Below, piece after piece: positions 1 through 13,300 of a DNA stretch of 64,000 nt; within the stretch, counting starts at the first letter, position 1, and each line of letters begins with the position of its first letter. A model generated the notes under the pieces. The model was not told where the DNA came from and ran no database searches. It saw nothing but the letters and a program-made list of their open reading frames with translations. Source of the DNA: Terfezia claveryi (taxonomy: Eukaryota > Ascomycota > Pezizomycetes > Pezizales > Pezizaceae); contig WHUX01000208.1 in NCBI GenBank assembly GCA_015179025.1, positions 27,311 to 91,310 of the forward strand, written 5' to 3'. The position numbers were made by a program, and so were the translations under genes.

Positions 1-3000
1 CCTGGCGTGTGGAGAGAAAGATCTCTGGAGTAAAAGAGCTAGGTATTGATTTGTTCAATCCGTCTAAACCTACGATAACTACAGGCTAGAGCTTCCAGTG
101 GCGGCCACACCAAGAACAGCCTTTTGGGGACACGTGCTATGCAATATATTGATTTGCTGGAGAAACTGAGATTGCCAAACCGAGTCAATTGATTGCAACC
201 TTAAAATATAGTTGTCACGTCCATCCGAGAACGGTGGCGCACTTCAGGGTAACTGACGTGGACCGTCGGTTGAGACGATTGCGTCATGCTTGATAATTGG
301 CGTGAGACTTAATATTCCGATATTTAGGAAGCGGTAGAGAAATTCTTTGGTGTTGCTATATAATATGGCTGAATTACTACCCAAGGAAGCAAAGGTGTCC
401 TTCTTTGGAGCTAATGCTAGCTATACATATTCTATATATTACACACGCATTTCTTTCCCTCACTCCTCTACCCTGGGTCCAATGGCGAGATCCGGGTAAT
501 TCCACAGTAAGCGCATCTGAAATCCTCACGGTATCGGGCTAATGCATAAGTTAAACTCTAATACTCTATCGGATTCCGCTACACCGGAACTCAAAACAGG
601 TTTGAAGATGCTCTCTGTGGTATTAACAGTGCTTTTGGGAAAGTCTTTACGCGCCAACCCCTTCCACTACATAATACCCGAGCGCCGGCTATTTCTGGTG
701 AGACATACTGTAAGTTTTTATCGAATGCATGCTCCGTAGAAAAGGGTGCGTAAAGACATTCTCCCCTCACACAACTGTCCCTATGTTTCACAGATTCTCC
801 TCGTGGACTTTATTGGCAGTGCATCATTGCTAATTATGGACTGGAATTCCATACTGTCAGGTTGTCATCTGGTTCGTGCTTCATGATAAGACACCAAGTA
901 CATATGCCATAATGCAGAGTGGTCGGGAAGGTATACATCTCGGGCGCTTGGGCCCAAGCACAAAAGCCTTCTGCACCAATAACCGCGACATGATTACCGC
1001 TCGTAGATGATGGATAGGGGGTTACCAATCAATTTATATATGGAACTCGTACGACATTTAACACGGACGATTAAGAATTTTTCGGAACATTTTTATTATA
1101 AGCTTTCTGGCAACCCCCATCCCCCTAGATAAATTGGATATGCTATATAAATATATCCCAAAATAAATACTTTAATAATTTTTGAATTCACGTAATGTTG
1201 GCATATATATAATTTCTGATTGTAGCAATGAGCTTGCAGTAGGATTGTAGAAAAACTGGGGAGGGGCTAGTGCAAGCCAGACTATAGAAAAAGTAACCCT
1301 GATGTAAAAAAATAATAAAATAAATAAAATAAAAAATAAAAAATCCCGATAAGTAGGTTCTGCCAAGACTTCGCAGATGTGCAATGTCGACATTTTGCAA
1401 CTTTAGATCTAACGAATCTGAGATGCCGACAGGGAGGGGTTTGGGTGCACGAGAACTAGGGTTGGGGGAGAGGGCGATATAACTTTTGTATGTTTGTTCC
1501 ACAAATAAGATTTAATGTTTTTTTATATATATATATATATTTCTTTTAATACATATGTATATAAGTATTTTTTTTTTCTTTGGAGATAAGACGTCGCATT
1601 CTTCTTTTTCTTTTTCTTTTTTTTTGCACCCCCCCCCGGTTCCATGAATTTACTTTCCCTTGCTCGCGCCCCTGGTTATGATGCCAAGGCAGCGATTTGG
1701 AATGGAGAAACGGGAAGGGAAAGGGGGTGCTTGGAGCCGACAGGAGTTTATTTATCTTTTGATATCATTTCTGCTGTGGGGTACACAACCATACAACAAT
1801 TTTGTTTCATTGCAACGAGTAGCCATTTCAAGAGTGTTTTTACCCAGTTTTTGCCTCTAGTTGTGCGGTTTGGTTTCTACTCATTCAAACATTGACCATG
1901 TTTGGAAGCATGTACTGTTTTGTTTGGGGAGTTCAGTGGTGGAGAAAGACATCACGCGGTGGGTCCACTTCTATTGCAACCAGACTACATCGGTGGTGGG
2001 TAGTAGTGATTTATGGGAGATTCAAGTAGGTTTGAGCTTTACGAACAGATAGGTAACCTAAGTGTGCACCAGAGGACTGGGTTTCCGCTAGCCGGAGGAA
2101 CAGTGTGGGGTGGAACCACACTGGAAGGCCCGATGCGAGGGGGAGGGGAAAACCAGGCTAATCATTGCAGGGACTCCGCCTTCATCATCGGTGACACTCA
2201 CGGTCTTGGTGCACGTCACGGAGATTTATCAGTCTGCTGCAGCAGACCAGCCTGCCGAGGTTATTCGACAGCCGGAACGAGAGAACGTCCCGGGCTCCTG
2301 CCTAGTTTATTTCTTATAGATTTCCCAGGTGCTACTCTAGAAGTATTGCGGTGTCCTCATAGTCATGTATAAGTGTAATAAGGGTGCCGATGGGGGACCG
2401 ATGGGATTGCGGCTGGTGTTTATAGAACTTGTTGGTAACGTAGTTACTTTAGCATCGGGGTATCGGCGGCCTGGTCAGGGTAAGGCGTCTCACTCGGTGC
2501 GTTTCTTGTGGCAAATCGGAACCGGGCGCCGGTGGCTCAACCCAATCCCGTAACCTGGTGGCTTTGGGAAGAATCGTGATCGCCGTGCGCCGTCATAGAG
2601 TACGGTATCGGCAGCTGATCATTGTCCGACGATATGGACGAGCGCGTGGTGCGTCGGTGGGAACGCAGGCAATACGGAAAAGGGGCGGGGGGGGGGGCAG
2701 CCGCCCTTCCCGGCACCGCGCTGTCAACAGATGTGGCTGCGGCATGGGGTGGCGTGTGACGCACATCTTGGACGGAAGCAGGGCGTACCCCAGAAAGGGC
2801 AAAGTCCCGCTGCGATGAGAGCTTGGCCGCCCGTCAAGGAGCGGGGTGCCGGAGTGACACCAGGACGCGCGCGCGTTTTTCGATTCTACATGTAAATTGG
2901 AGCCGTGGCAAGTGAGTTGGGGGTGGGCGGTCGGTGTGGTTGGGTGATAGTGGTGGTGGAGGGCATCACCAGAAGAACTACACCCTCCTCCCCCTCCCCT

Positions 3001-3571
3001 CCCCCTCCCCCCCCCAAAATCCCCCTCCCCCCTCCAATCCCCCTCCCCTACAATCCCCCTCCCCATATCCTGGCTGCTCTTTATCTCAACACCCCCACAC
3101 TCGTTCTGCCCTTCTGCGTTGCCTCCCCCCCGTAAAAGTAACACTGTTGTACCTGCTTCTCACGAGACACCCATCGTCAGGCCAGCCTTTCCCATCTCCC
3201 TTCAACAAATCACGGTTTCAGGGCATCGCCAGACACTCGTCGCCGAGGCGTGGTTCCCGCAGGGCTCACAGACCCCACCCTCCCGCAGTCCACTCTACCC
3301 TGACGATGACCGGGAAGCTGGGGCGCACGTAGATTACCCGTTTCCAAAGCCCCTGGATCCCCCCTAACGTTATCTGGATAGAAGTTTGAGAGCCCGGATT
3401 TCTTTTTCCTTCCTCTCGGGATTCCCTCTCGTCCACAAGAAGTACCGCCTGGCTCAGATAGTGCTCTCTGCAGTACATCGACTTCCTGTTCCCTCTACAC
3501 TCCCCCCCCCCGCCGCAAGGCTGCTAGCTGGCTGAGAATCACCTGCTTCTAGCCTTCACCACAGAGACGCC
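1..3571. other. Intergenic region upstream of the histidine kinase
   Basis: I see no supportable gene here. The stretch holds T-rich tracts and a TA microsatellite near 1527-1541, poly-T runs at 1570-1625, and G- and C-runs from about 2680 to 3130. The longer open frames (for example 2593-3144 on the minus strand) are shadows of the C-rich tract and code for low-complexity peptides. Confidence 0.6.
2980..3072. promoter_or_regulatory. C-rich polypyrimidine tract upstream of the histidine kinase
   Basis: The plus strand is almost entirely C with some T and A, built from repeats of a CCCCCTCCCC-like core. The opposite strand therefore carries many runs of three or more G and could form G-quadruplexes. 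Pyrimidine-rich tracts are common in fungal promoters and 5' leaders. The tract lies about 750 bp upstream of the kinase start. A regulatory role is inferred. Confidence 0.35.
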
Positions 3572-3826
3572 ATGTTTGAGATAGGCCAGGAACCCCTTTC
3601 GCTTGAAGGATCGTGGTACGACTTTGCCGATTCTGCAACGCCAGGTTCCCGCCCAACCCCAGCTCGATTGAAGCTCCCAAATGACCGACCTTTACAACCT
3701 ACGCTACCCCCGAGGCTGAATTGTGAAGTGTGTTTTCCTCGAAGGGTTACACAGTTGGGGCTCGAACGGTGCTCCGTCCCCCAAATTGGTGTAGGCAATT
3801 GGATATCCCAGCGGAGGACCAGTTGA
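3572..3826 (+). other. Upstream open reading frame in the kinase leader
   Basis: This 84-codon ATG-initiated frame ends with TGA only 5 nt before the preferred kinase ATG at 3832, in a different frame. It resembles no family I know. If the mRNA starts upstream of 3572, ribosomes would meet this frame first, which would make it a candidate translational brake. It could instead belong to an unrecognised 5' exon. Confidence 0.3.
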
Positions 3827-3831
3827 TAACT

Positions 3832-6800
3832 ATGTCTCCTTCAGCAGAAATGTCGGCATTAGCATTTGCGTCATTACAGCTGTTACCGGTACCCATGATG
3901 GTGTTATCGGAGAATAGGGTGGTTGTTTTTGCAAATGAAGCGATGGCGACTTTGTTGGATCTCGTGCCGGAGGAGACTCCTTGTCCAAAGCCAGATGGTT
4001 GGAGACCGCAATCCACAACAGATATATTGCGTGGAAAGTCATTGTTTGAAGTGGGGATAAAGATTCGCGATGAACGAAGTCCAGAATGGGAGTCTTGGAG
4101 ATGGAACATGCTACTAGAGGACGTCGTAAAGGAGATGAGGGGAGCTTCTGAGGGGAAGACTGAGTCTCACTATGAGAGCAATCATGGAATAGGTTACGGA
4201 AATAAGGTGCCACATCCCATTCCATGGCGTATGTCTTTGGACCCCAGAGGTGCAACTACAGATGTCGTTTTCCGACCTCGGAAGCCCACAACACCGCTGG
4301 GCATGAAATTCCCGGAGAGACTCGGGTGCAGAATTCTTCACAAATGTCCGTCACAGCGTGGAAAATGAACTCTGAGACCTACTTTACACTTACATTTACC
4401 TCTATCATGCATACTGTAGTGCCCGTCAAGGGAATTCACTCACCAGAGCCACCCAGATCAGCCTCACCAAAGGAAACGGGTTCGGCGGGTTCAGCAACTG
4501 AGACACCTGCGATATCGTCATGCCACGATCGTCACAAAAGAGAGGAGGCACTTGATCTAGACATACAGCACGGATGCCGCTTCTCAACGTGGACCCCGCC
4601 TGCAGAAATCGTTCCTTTCCGGTCCCATCTACAGCAGAAAGTTGCGGAATTGGGGGACTCGCTCATTGACTTGATGGAGTTTCCCGTGTTTATTATGCGG
4701 GCCGATGGATCTCTTGCATTCCCAAACAAGGCAGCTGTCGAGCTTTTGAAGTCTACATCGAAGACCTGCGTTCCTGTTGGCCATGCTTTGGATATAATCA
4801 ATTGCTTTAGGGTTTACAAGGAGGACTTTTCCAGAGTACTAACCTTGGAGGAACATCCCATCGTACGTACTTGCAAGATGAGGGAAAATTTCAACAGTGC
4901 GAAAATGGGGCTTATTGACGTTTTGGGAAAAAAGAAAGTTTTCGATGTTGGGGGAAAGGGAATTGTGGACGAGGAGACGGGTGAGTTTTTAGCTGGAATG
5001 TGCTGGGCAAGAGACATCTCTGAGTTTCAAGAAAAACTAGATGCACAGAAAGCGGAGGATGAGCTTAGATTCATGACATTCTGCAATGTCATGCCACAGT
5101 TGGTTTGGACGACTACGCCGACTGGCTATGTGGATTGGTGGTCGGAGAGATGGTATGATTTTACAGGGTTGACACTTCAGGAGTCTACTGGCTCAGCCTG
5201 GGGGCAGAGCATTCACCCAAACGAATTGAATGAGACATTGGAAAAATGGGATTATAGCTTGAAGACAGGAGAAGGGTATGTTATGGAATATCGTATCAAG
5301 AGGTGGGATGGACAATACCGCTGGATGCTCGCCCGGGGACTTCCGTTACGGGATCCGAATAGGAACAAGATTCTCAAATGGTTTGGGACTTGTACAGATA
5401 TCGATGAACTTGTACAGGCTAGACTGGATGCTAAACGTACCCGCGAGCAACTAACCAACGTGATGGCACACGCAGCTCTTACACTCTGGACAATCGACAA
5501 GGATCTCAAAGTCAGCATGATAGAGGGGGATCAGATTTGGGCAAAGAATGTCGGTACACCACAATCAAGCTTTATAGGAAAAAGTATCTACGATATTGTG
5601 TCGAAGGAAGAAAACCCGGAGTTCTATACGCCATTGGAAGGGATTCTTAATGGGACTATCACTGAGGAGAAGAATATGGAATATAATATGAATGGGAGAT
5701 GTTTACGAACGACATATGTACCCATAAAAGGGCAGGAAGACTCTTTCGGAAAATTCAATGAGGACCTAGTCACAGGTGTTATTGGCATCTGTGTTGATAT
5801 AACTGACAGAGTGAATACCTTACAAGAGTTGGCGGACAGAGAGAGGGAAAATCAAATACTTATGGCAAATGAAAGAGCGGCAAAAGACGCTAGTAAGCTT
5901 AAGAGCGATTTCCTGGCTAGTATGTCTCATGAGATTCGGACGTACGTGAAACAAGAATTTTGCCCATCTCCCTGACTCGCTTGATGATACTGACAGTTAA
6001 CAATTGAGTAGCCCCATAGCCGGTGTCCTGGGAATGGCGGACCTCCTTATAGATACAGTTCTTACCCCTGAGCAGCTTGGATTTGTAACCAGCATCCAGA
6101 GCTCTGCAAACGCTCTGCTCGCGGTCATTAATGATATCCTAGATATCTCAAAGGTGGAGTCTGGCAAGATGGAGATTGAGCATGTACAGTTCAATCTGTG
6201 TCATGTGGTCATGGATGTGATTAGGATGCTGGCGTTCGAGGCAGAGAAAAAGAAATTGGCATTTGAGCATGATATCAGGCTAAAGTGTAGGGGTAAAGAA
6301 GTGGCGGACATACAGCAGTGCAAGGATTGTTGTTTCAATACAACTGGAGATCTGTGCTGTGTAATGGGAGATCCTGGGCGGTTAAGACAAGTATTAACCA
6401 ATTTGATTGCAAACAGTAGGTTTCCTTTAATCCAGTTCAAAAAGGGGTCTACTAATGGGGATCATGATAGGTATCAAATTCACCCAGAAGGGATCTGTCC
6501 GACTATCCCTCAGCGTGGACGATGAGGGTTCAGACGCGCTCACTGCCAAGTTCGTGGTGGCAGATACTGGCATTGGTATCGAAGAAGAGAAACAGTCTGA
6601 GTTATTTCACCCTTTTACCCAAGCGGATTCCTCGACCGCGAGGAGGTTTGGTGGCACCGGTTTGGGTTTATCAATCTCCAAGAATGTGAGTTTCTGTCTC
6701 ATTATGTCACAGGGAATACTTCGTTGATAGATTGGATACTAGTTGGTGGAACTCATGGGCGGGAATATTGGGCTTTCTTCGAAGGTAGGAGTGGGAACGA

Positions 6801-7999
6801 CAGCATGGTTTTCCATTCCTTTCAACAAACCTGGGCATACCACTTCATCCCGTAGCGCCAGCATTTCATCTGATATTAGCTCTGAGGGTTTGAACGCGTG
6901 CCTCCGAAGTTTCGAGCGTCTCCAGCAAATGCCTCCACCTATGCGGGGCTCTAGTACCTCAAGGACCTACCCTTCATCACAAGGCGAGTGCCGGTTTCAT
7001 ATCCAAGGTTCCCTTCCGGACTCCAAACTCCAACAACTGGTAAATGCATTGGACGCTCCTCTGCCACCACCTGTACCGACAATCTCCCTGGAAGCCCGCA
7101 AGCACATAAATATCCTTGTGGTAGAGGATAATGATATCAATCAACAGATTGCACTCCGGGTGATTGAGAAACTCGGCTTTACTGTGTCGGCGGTGCCGAA
7201 CGGGTTAGAAGCCCTTCGATATCTGCACTCATGTACGGAAGGCAAGGCAAGGAGGCCGGACATCGTATTAATGGATGTTCATATGCCTGAGATGGATGGG
7301 TACCAGGCTACACAAATTATTAGGACTGGAGATCTTGCCGCGGCGGGGCTGGGACTCGAGGGTGACGTAGATGAGCGTGATCGGCAGTGGCTGATGGGAC
7401 TTCCGATTGTTGCGCTTACAGCAAACGCAATCAGAGGGGATAGTGACAAGTGTCTGGAGGCTGGAATGGACGATTACTTGGCGAAGCCGGTGAATAGGCA
7501 CGAACTGGAGACGATGTTGCTCAAGTGGTTGGTGGACCATCATATGAGACATGGGAGCGTTGTTGAGCCATTCGGTAACGATTGTGAGCTAATGGCTGGA
7601 ATGTCTAATGGCAATAACGTCAGCAGAGGTGGTTGCTGGTCTGCTAGATGCACTTGTGGGGAATGCACTTGTGGGGATGGCAAGCAGCGAAGTGGGGCAA
7701 ATGGAATACGTAGACGACAAAGGCCGGAGAAGCCTAGGCGTTCTATTACGACCCTAGCGAATACTCCTGCTGTGATAGATTGGGCCTCTTGTTGCCAATA
7801 TGGCAATGGTTTACCCGATGACGGAGACCATTGTGGCCAAGTGCCTTGTTCTAACGTTAGAGTAGGCGAGGAAGAAAAAGTAGTGCAAGAAGAAGAGGTA
7901 GTCAGTGACAATCAACTTATGCCAAATGCATTTCAAATGAGGTATTCCATGCCTTTTGTGTCATCAACGATACCAATGGCAAATACGAATGAGAGATGA
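3832..7999 (+). CDS. PAS-domain hybrid histidine kinase with a response regulator
   Basis: This is a multi-PAS sensor kinase that passes phosphate from its H-box His to its own receiver Asp and then to the fungal phosphorelay. I chose ATG 3832; an in-frame ATG lies at 3730. Exons are 3832-5941, 6012-6415, 6471-6685 and 6743-7999, with introns of 70, 55 and 57 nt, for about 1,328 residues. PAS-like regions occur near residues 5-150, 280-400, 415-530 and 540-660. The H-box [12 protein letters not shown] spans the first splice junction. The N box ([12 protein letters not shown]), G box (DTGIGIE) and [13 protein letters not shown] follow. The receiver has the acidic pair VVEDND, the phospho-acceptor in [13 protein letters not shown], and ALTAN and K in LAKPV. 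A Cys-rich low-complexity tail ends the protein. The frame changes near 4285-4345 with no usable intron, so there is a sequencing error or a real frameshift. I cannot assign the fungal kinase group. Confidence 0.85.
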
Positions 8000-10312
8000 G
8001 TATTTTCTTACAAGTATTACATCATCTGCACTCAGAATTCCTGCGTCACAGTCTGTATCCTCTTTAGAGCGATAGATTCAGGTTCTAGCTTTGTAACCTT
8101 AATGGGATTTGTTTGGGTGTTGGCTTTTTTCGGCTACATGTTATTTGTATTCATCCACTCACTCATTTTCTACACAAGATTTTTCTCTATACGGTTTTCG
8201 GTTTTTTTTTTTGCATGCATATGTGTCATTTGAGGGTTTTTATCTTTATTTGCCCAGTGCTTTGTTTTGCTTTGATATATTGATGCATAGCGACGAGGTG
8301 GATGGTGTACTACTCATACTCTTTCTTTTTGAACCTTTGATTTGATCACTTGATATATTCCACGTTTGACATTTCGCATTTGACATTTCACACAGCACGG
8401 GACTTATATATCTCTTTTTTGAAGTTGGGAATTTGAAACCTTCCATGAGAATCGAGTTTGTCTGGGAACTGTGTGGGGGCTATGCCAGTTTCATGTCGAG
8501 TTGTGTCTGCAGAGCATAGTTTGCATTGGGCAATATATTTACGGAATGGTGGTTTCCCCACAGCTTTACTGTGATGGCTCTTTCTTTTTTTAGGTTGCTC
8601 GAGAACTGATGAGAGATGTGGATTTGTATATATTTAGAGTGGAGTGCGTGAGGAGAGGTGAATTGATGGTGATGGTAGTGGTAGTGGTGGCAAAGGTTGC
8701 TTTTTGTAATTTTAGTATGATTTTTAATCATTTTATGAAGGTTTGGCAGATGTGAAGAATGGTTGAAAAATGAATGAAAGAATGAATTGAGATGTTGGAT
8801 GTAAATTTGTTATATTGTTTATTTACGTAATGTGTCGCTTTGTCCGCGGGGGTTGGGGGGGTGGTTCGGGGTCGTGCAGTATTTTTTTTACTCTGAAACA
8901 AAACATGTGGATTAGTGGAATAGTTACCCTGAAGACTTAAGTAGAAGAGATTTCCGCCCCCGTCCTCGTAGGCCCGCCCATACGTAGTAGTAAGTAGCCT
9001 GTACCAAAAAACCGTTACATTGTCCCCCCCAACCCACTTGCTTACCTTTCGGAATTGACTAGTGTTAATGGGAGGGAAGGGTTAAGTTAGTTAGTTAGTT
9101 AGTTTATTTAGAAAAGCAACTTAAGCTTATCATCCTCACAAATCACTCTACATTGGAAAGAAATGGCTTAACACTTTTTTTTTCTTCATTTCAATGTTGG
9201 AGGAGGAGGATGAGAGAGGGAGGGGGGATGGAGGGAGAGAGGAGTGTGTGTGTTACTTTGGTTGTATAGATAGTTGCGTAACTAGAGACTACAGTAGGTC
9301 TGGTGTTGGTGGGGGGGGGGGGGGCGAGGGGAAGAATTACTATAGTGAGAGGGGAGGGGAAGAGGGGTTTATTAGCCCAGCACCCAAAAATTCAAATAAT
9401 TCCAATCACTAAAAGTAGCCCCTCCTGATGAGGGATAAGTTCAGGGTAAACAACCCTCCCCTCCCCCCCCACCCCCCACCCCAAAAGCAAACTCACTCAA
9501 TTAACGTACTGTACATATTCTTTTTATTTTATTTTATTTATTTACAGTATGTCGAGCCAACAACAGGTGAGAGAGAGAGAGAGAACAGGGAGAATTTCAA
9601 GTGACGTCCAAGCAAAAGCTCACCGCCAACGCGCATCATCCTATGTACATGAAAATTTACACAGTAATTTTCCACAAAAGACCAACGGTACCTCACCAAT
9701 ACTCACGTGATCTCGCCTCGGCAGAAGGGTGTTAAAACACTGCTTTCTCTCATAACTGAAATCAAATTCAAATTGACTTAGACTGGTAATAAATGGCGAA
9801 GCTTTTCTTGCTAGGTTTTGCAGTAAAACTAAACACGCATCAGATCCTCCAGTGAATCGCAAGTCTTGGCACTGCCCGCTTATAAGCTTGTCCAGAAGTT
9901 CGTATCCAATTCGCTAAAGTAATAGTCCTCAGGGTAACAGTACACTGAAGAGCAACTACGTATGAACTAAGGAATCTGAATTCATTTACTCCACTAACTA
10001 GAATCTATAAGTGGTATCCCACACCGCCACACTCCAAACTATCGGTCGGTAACCGACACCACATACAAAACGAAACAAAACAAAGGATTCCACAATCGCA
10101 ATTACAACCCACTATCCAATAAAAAGAATGGAAAAAAATGGTAGAAATTCTGCAGTCAATAAGTACTTCAGACAAGAAAGCCCAGATCCAAAGATAAGCA
10201 AACAATCCCCCCACAGCACAGCACAGTAGCAAGAATAGGTTTTAACCCCCCCCCCTCCCCTTGGGCTCTTAAACCCCTCACTGCTACTCTACAACCGCAT
10301 GCCGCGCCCCGA
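8000..10312. other. Convergent intergenic region between kinase and myosin I
   Basis: The region holds the 3' ends of two convergent genes and no supportable gene. It contains a short GTTA tandem repeat at about 9085-9104, a poly-G run near 9310, C-runs at 9455-9482 and 10248-10260, and a GA microsatellite near 9570. The opposed G- and C-runs could form quadruplex or i-motif structures between the two terminators. Confidence 0.5.
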
Positions 10313-13300
10313 TCACCAATCATCATCATCATCATCACCCTTCCCCCTCATTGCCATCTGCCTGCTCCTCAGCGCCTCTGCCAACCCCCCTGCCAGCCCC
10401 CCTCCTTGTCCTGCCCCACTGCCCTGTTCCGTTGCGGCACCATTCGTCGTCGGCGTAATATTTCTTCCCGGCACCGGCGGCTTTCCCTTCCCAGCCATAT
10501 TCGGTCTCTTTGCAGGCGGCGGTGGAGGCGCCGCTTTCCCTGCTCTTAGTGAGCCATTCGCTGGGCGGGGTGGTTGTGCAGGTGGTGGTGGTGGTGGTGG
10601 TGGTGGGGCGGCTTTAGGTTCTTCTTTGAGGTAGGCGGAGGGAGCCCAGCCTTGGGTTTGGGGAGGGGCGAGTTTTTTAGCGAGCCACCAACCTAAGTAA
10701 GGTTCATCATCAGTAAAGTTGGGTTGATGAGGCGTGGGGGATGAGTTGCAATATATACCATTATTCTCCTTTTGAACTACCAAAATAATCTCATCCTTCA
10801 AGATCGTCAGCTCCCCCACCGTCTGTCCCACATAATCATACAAAGCCCTATACTGTGGCTCCTTAGGCTCTGCTATAGCAGCCGGTGGTGCCGGGGGCGG
10901 TGGCGGTGCTGGCCTCCCTTTCGCGGTACTAGTTTGCGAGGTATTCGACTGTGACCTCAAATGCGATGCTGCCGCACTCGCAATACTCGAGATATTACTT
11001 GGCACTGTACTCGCCGCATCCTTCCTTACAGAATGCACCTCCGCCTGTCCAGGGAGTGGCCGTGCAGCTGGCGTAGGTTTCGGTACATACGAAGATTTCT
11101 TGCCACCAGGCCCACCAGGGCGCAAGAGTTTTCCTGTCGTGATGGCTTTCGGGGGGAGCTGTTTCCCCTTTGGTGTTGGCGCGGAGATACTGTTCGGGGC
11201 TTCTCCCTGGCCGACGTGAATGGCACCAGATTTGTATAAATCATCCCTGGGAACGTTCGGATCCTTGACTGCTTTAACTGTGGCCATCTTCCCCGGTTTC
11301 TTCGCATACTCAATCGCCGGACCGATACGCAGGTCAAGACTTCCGTGAAGAGCAATCTTTAGGTGAGTGACGAACTCTGTTTTGAAGATACACGAGAGCA
11401 ATGGATCCGGTTCTTGCGGGGATCCAACACCAAAGGACATCCAGTCGTCCCGAAGGTTAGTCATGCCTACAAACTTGAGCGAGCCAAGTGGTATACACCG
11501 CTCTGTACGAATCTCCAACTGTCCCTGGACGGAAGACTGGATAATGATATGGATAGCTTTATTAGTCAGGACGAGAATCCTCGGGCTGGGCTTCGACGAT
11601 CTCCCAAGCTTGCTGACGAGAAGCTCCGATCTGCATGAAAAGAGTACTTGCTCCAAACCGCCAATCTTCGCTGCCTCTCGTACTCTCTGCCCTGGGCCAC
11701 CATCATTGCCAACGCCTAAATAATCTCCCAAGAACCTCCTGCTGCCGAGAATACTCATCCTCCGCCTCTCTTTTCGTTGCCCGAGTACCTTGTGCCCTTG
11801 GTCTCTCAACTGAAGGTACTCCAATCCACCCTTCTTCCTCCTCCAACATCGCTGTATTCTGGTGGCACATTCCGCCCTATATCGAAGGTAATTCCTCCAT
11901 GCCCTCTGGATTCTGATAGCCATGTTATGCCAGTACCTATCCCTCATATGTTCCAGCGCAAATAGTGTCTCCGGAGTTTTAATAAATGCCTTCGTGACAC
12001 CCATCTGCCACTCTTCCTTTGGTATACTCGTATCTTTCAGAATAACCTCCGTCCCTGACCGAGCATCCCCTGTCCAAGTATAGTCACCCGCATAACTCGT
12101 TCTAGGACTCAACAAGTAAAACCTCTCCACAAATTTCTCAAACGTCTGTCTGTAAGCAAAACCCGCACGACGGATACGCACGTTCTCTTGTAAACCGAGG
12201 TACTTTATCTGGTGCAGTACGTTCTGTTGGTTGTACTCCTTCGGACTCTTATTCTCGTTGGGTTTGATCGTGCGGATATACGATGGCTGCGCTTTCATAA
12301 GCGTAGTAACAAGATCATTTGCTGATGCCTTGATCTTGTCACTAGCAGTGGGAGGACGGCGCTTATTGTCCCTATCCACTTGTTGCGGAAATAGGGCATG
12401 CAAGAACTCACTTCCGCTCCCCTCAACTAGGTCTAACAGATCCTTCAGCAACTGGTCCTTGTTCTTATCTGTCATTCCCTCCACTTGGTACATAACATCT
12501 CCGGCATAATGCTTGATCAAGAACTGCCCCTGCCTATTCTCAAAGTGTTTGTTCGATGACAACATGTTAAGTCTCTGCACAAAGGTTCCATCCGCCGCTC
12601 CCGAATCAGCGTGCGCGGTCGCACAAGCATCGTTTAAAGCAGCAAACACGCCCGGTGGCCGCTTCTCCTCAATCAAGTCACAGACAATCTTGTTGTCAAA
12701 ATACGTAATCGGCGTCCATGTGATCTGCTCCCTTGCGTACTCCTCTTGCTCGGTCCTAAGTGTCAACTGAATGAAAATTTGCTGCAGCTTCTCGTTGACA
12801 TAGTTGATGCAAATCTGCTCAAATGAGTTCTTCTCAAAGATTTCGAAGCCGTAAATATCTAATATACCAATTGTCTGTGCCACGCTGGAGCGAGTCGCCA
12901 TGGAGACGTTGACACGGCTGACGATCCATTCGAAGAGGTTGTTATAGATGGCCTTTGCTAGAGCGTCTCGAACTGCGCTTGCCTGGGTAGGGTTTAATGG
13001 GACTTCATAGACTGAACCTCTACGGCCGCCCCTTGATGTCTCCATAATTCGGATAGTAAGAGCCTATGCGTTGATGTCAGTATATCCTCTGCCCAACTTC
13101 TACAAGTGATATTCACCTTGTTAACAGCCGCACCATCTGTCCCCATAAGATAAGCAATAAAGTCCGCAACGCTAGGATCACCAATTGTTGCATTTCCTTG
13201 ATCATCCTCTCGGAAGACTACATTTCCAAGCCATAATATAATTGCCAACATCCTGAAAATCTCGTCCTGCTCATGCTGTGTCAACCCTATGATATTCATG

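Noticed and set aside
2593..3144. 183-codon minus-strand frame
   Set aside because: It is the complement of a C-rich tract and codes for Gly-rich low complexity; no domain or splice support.
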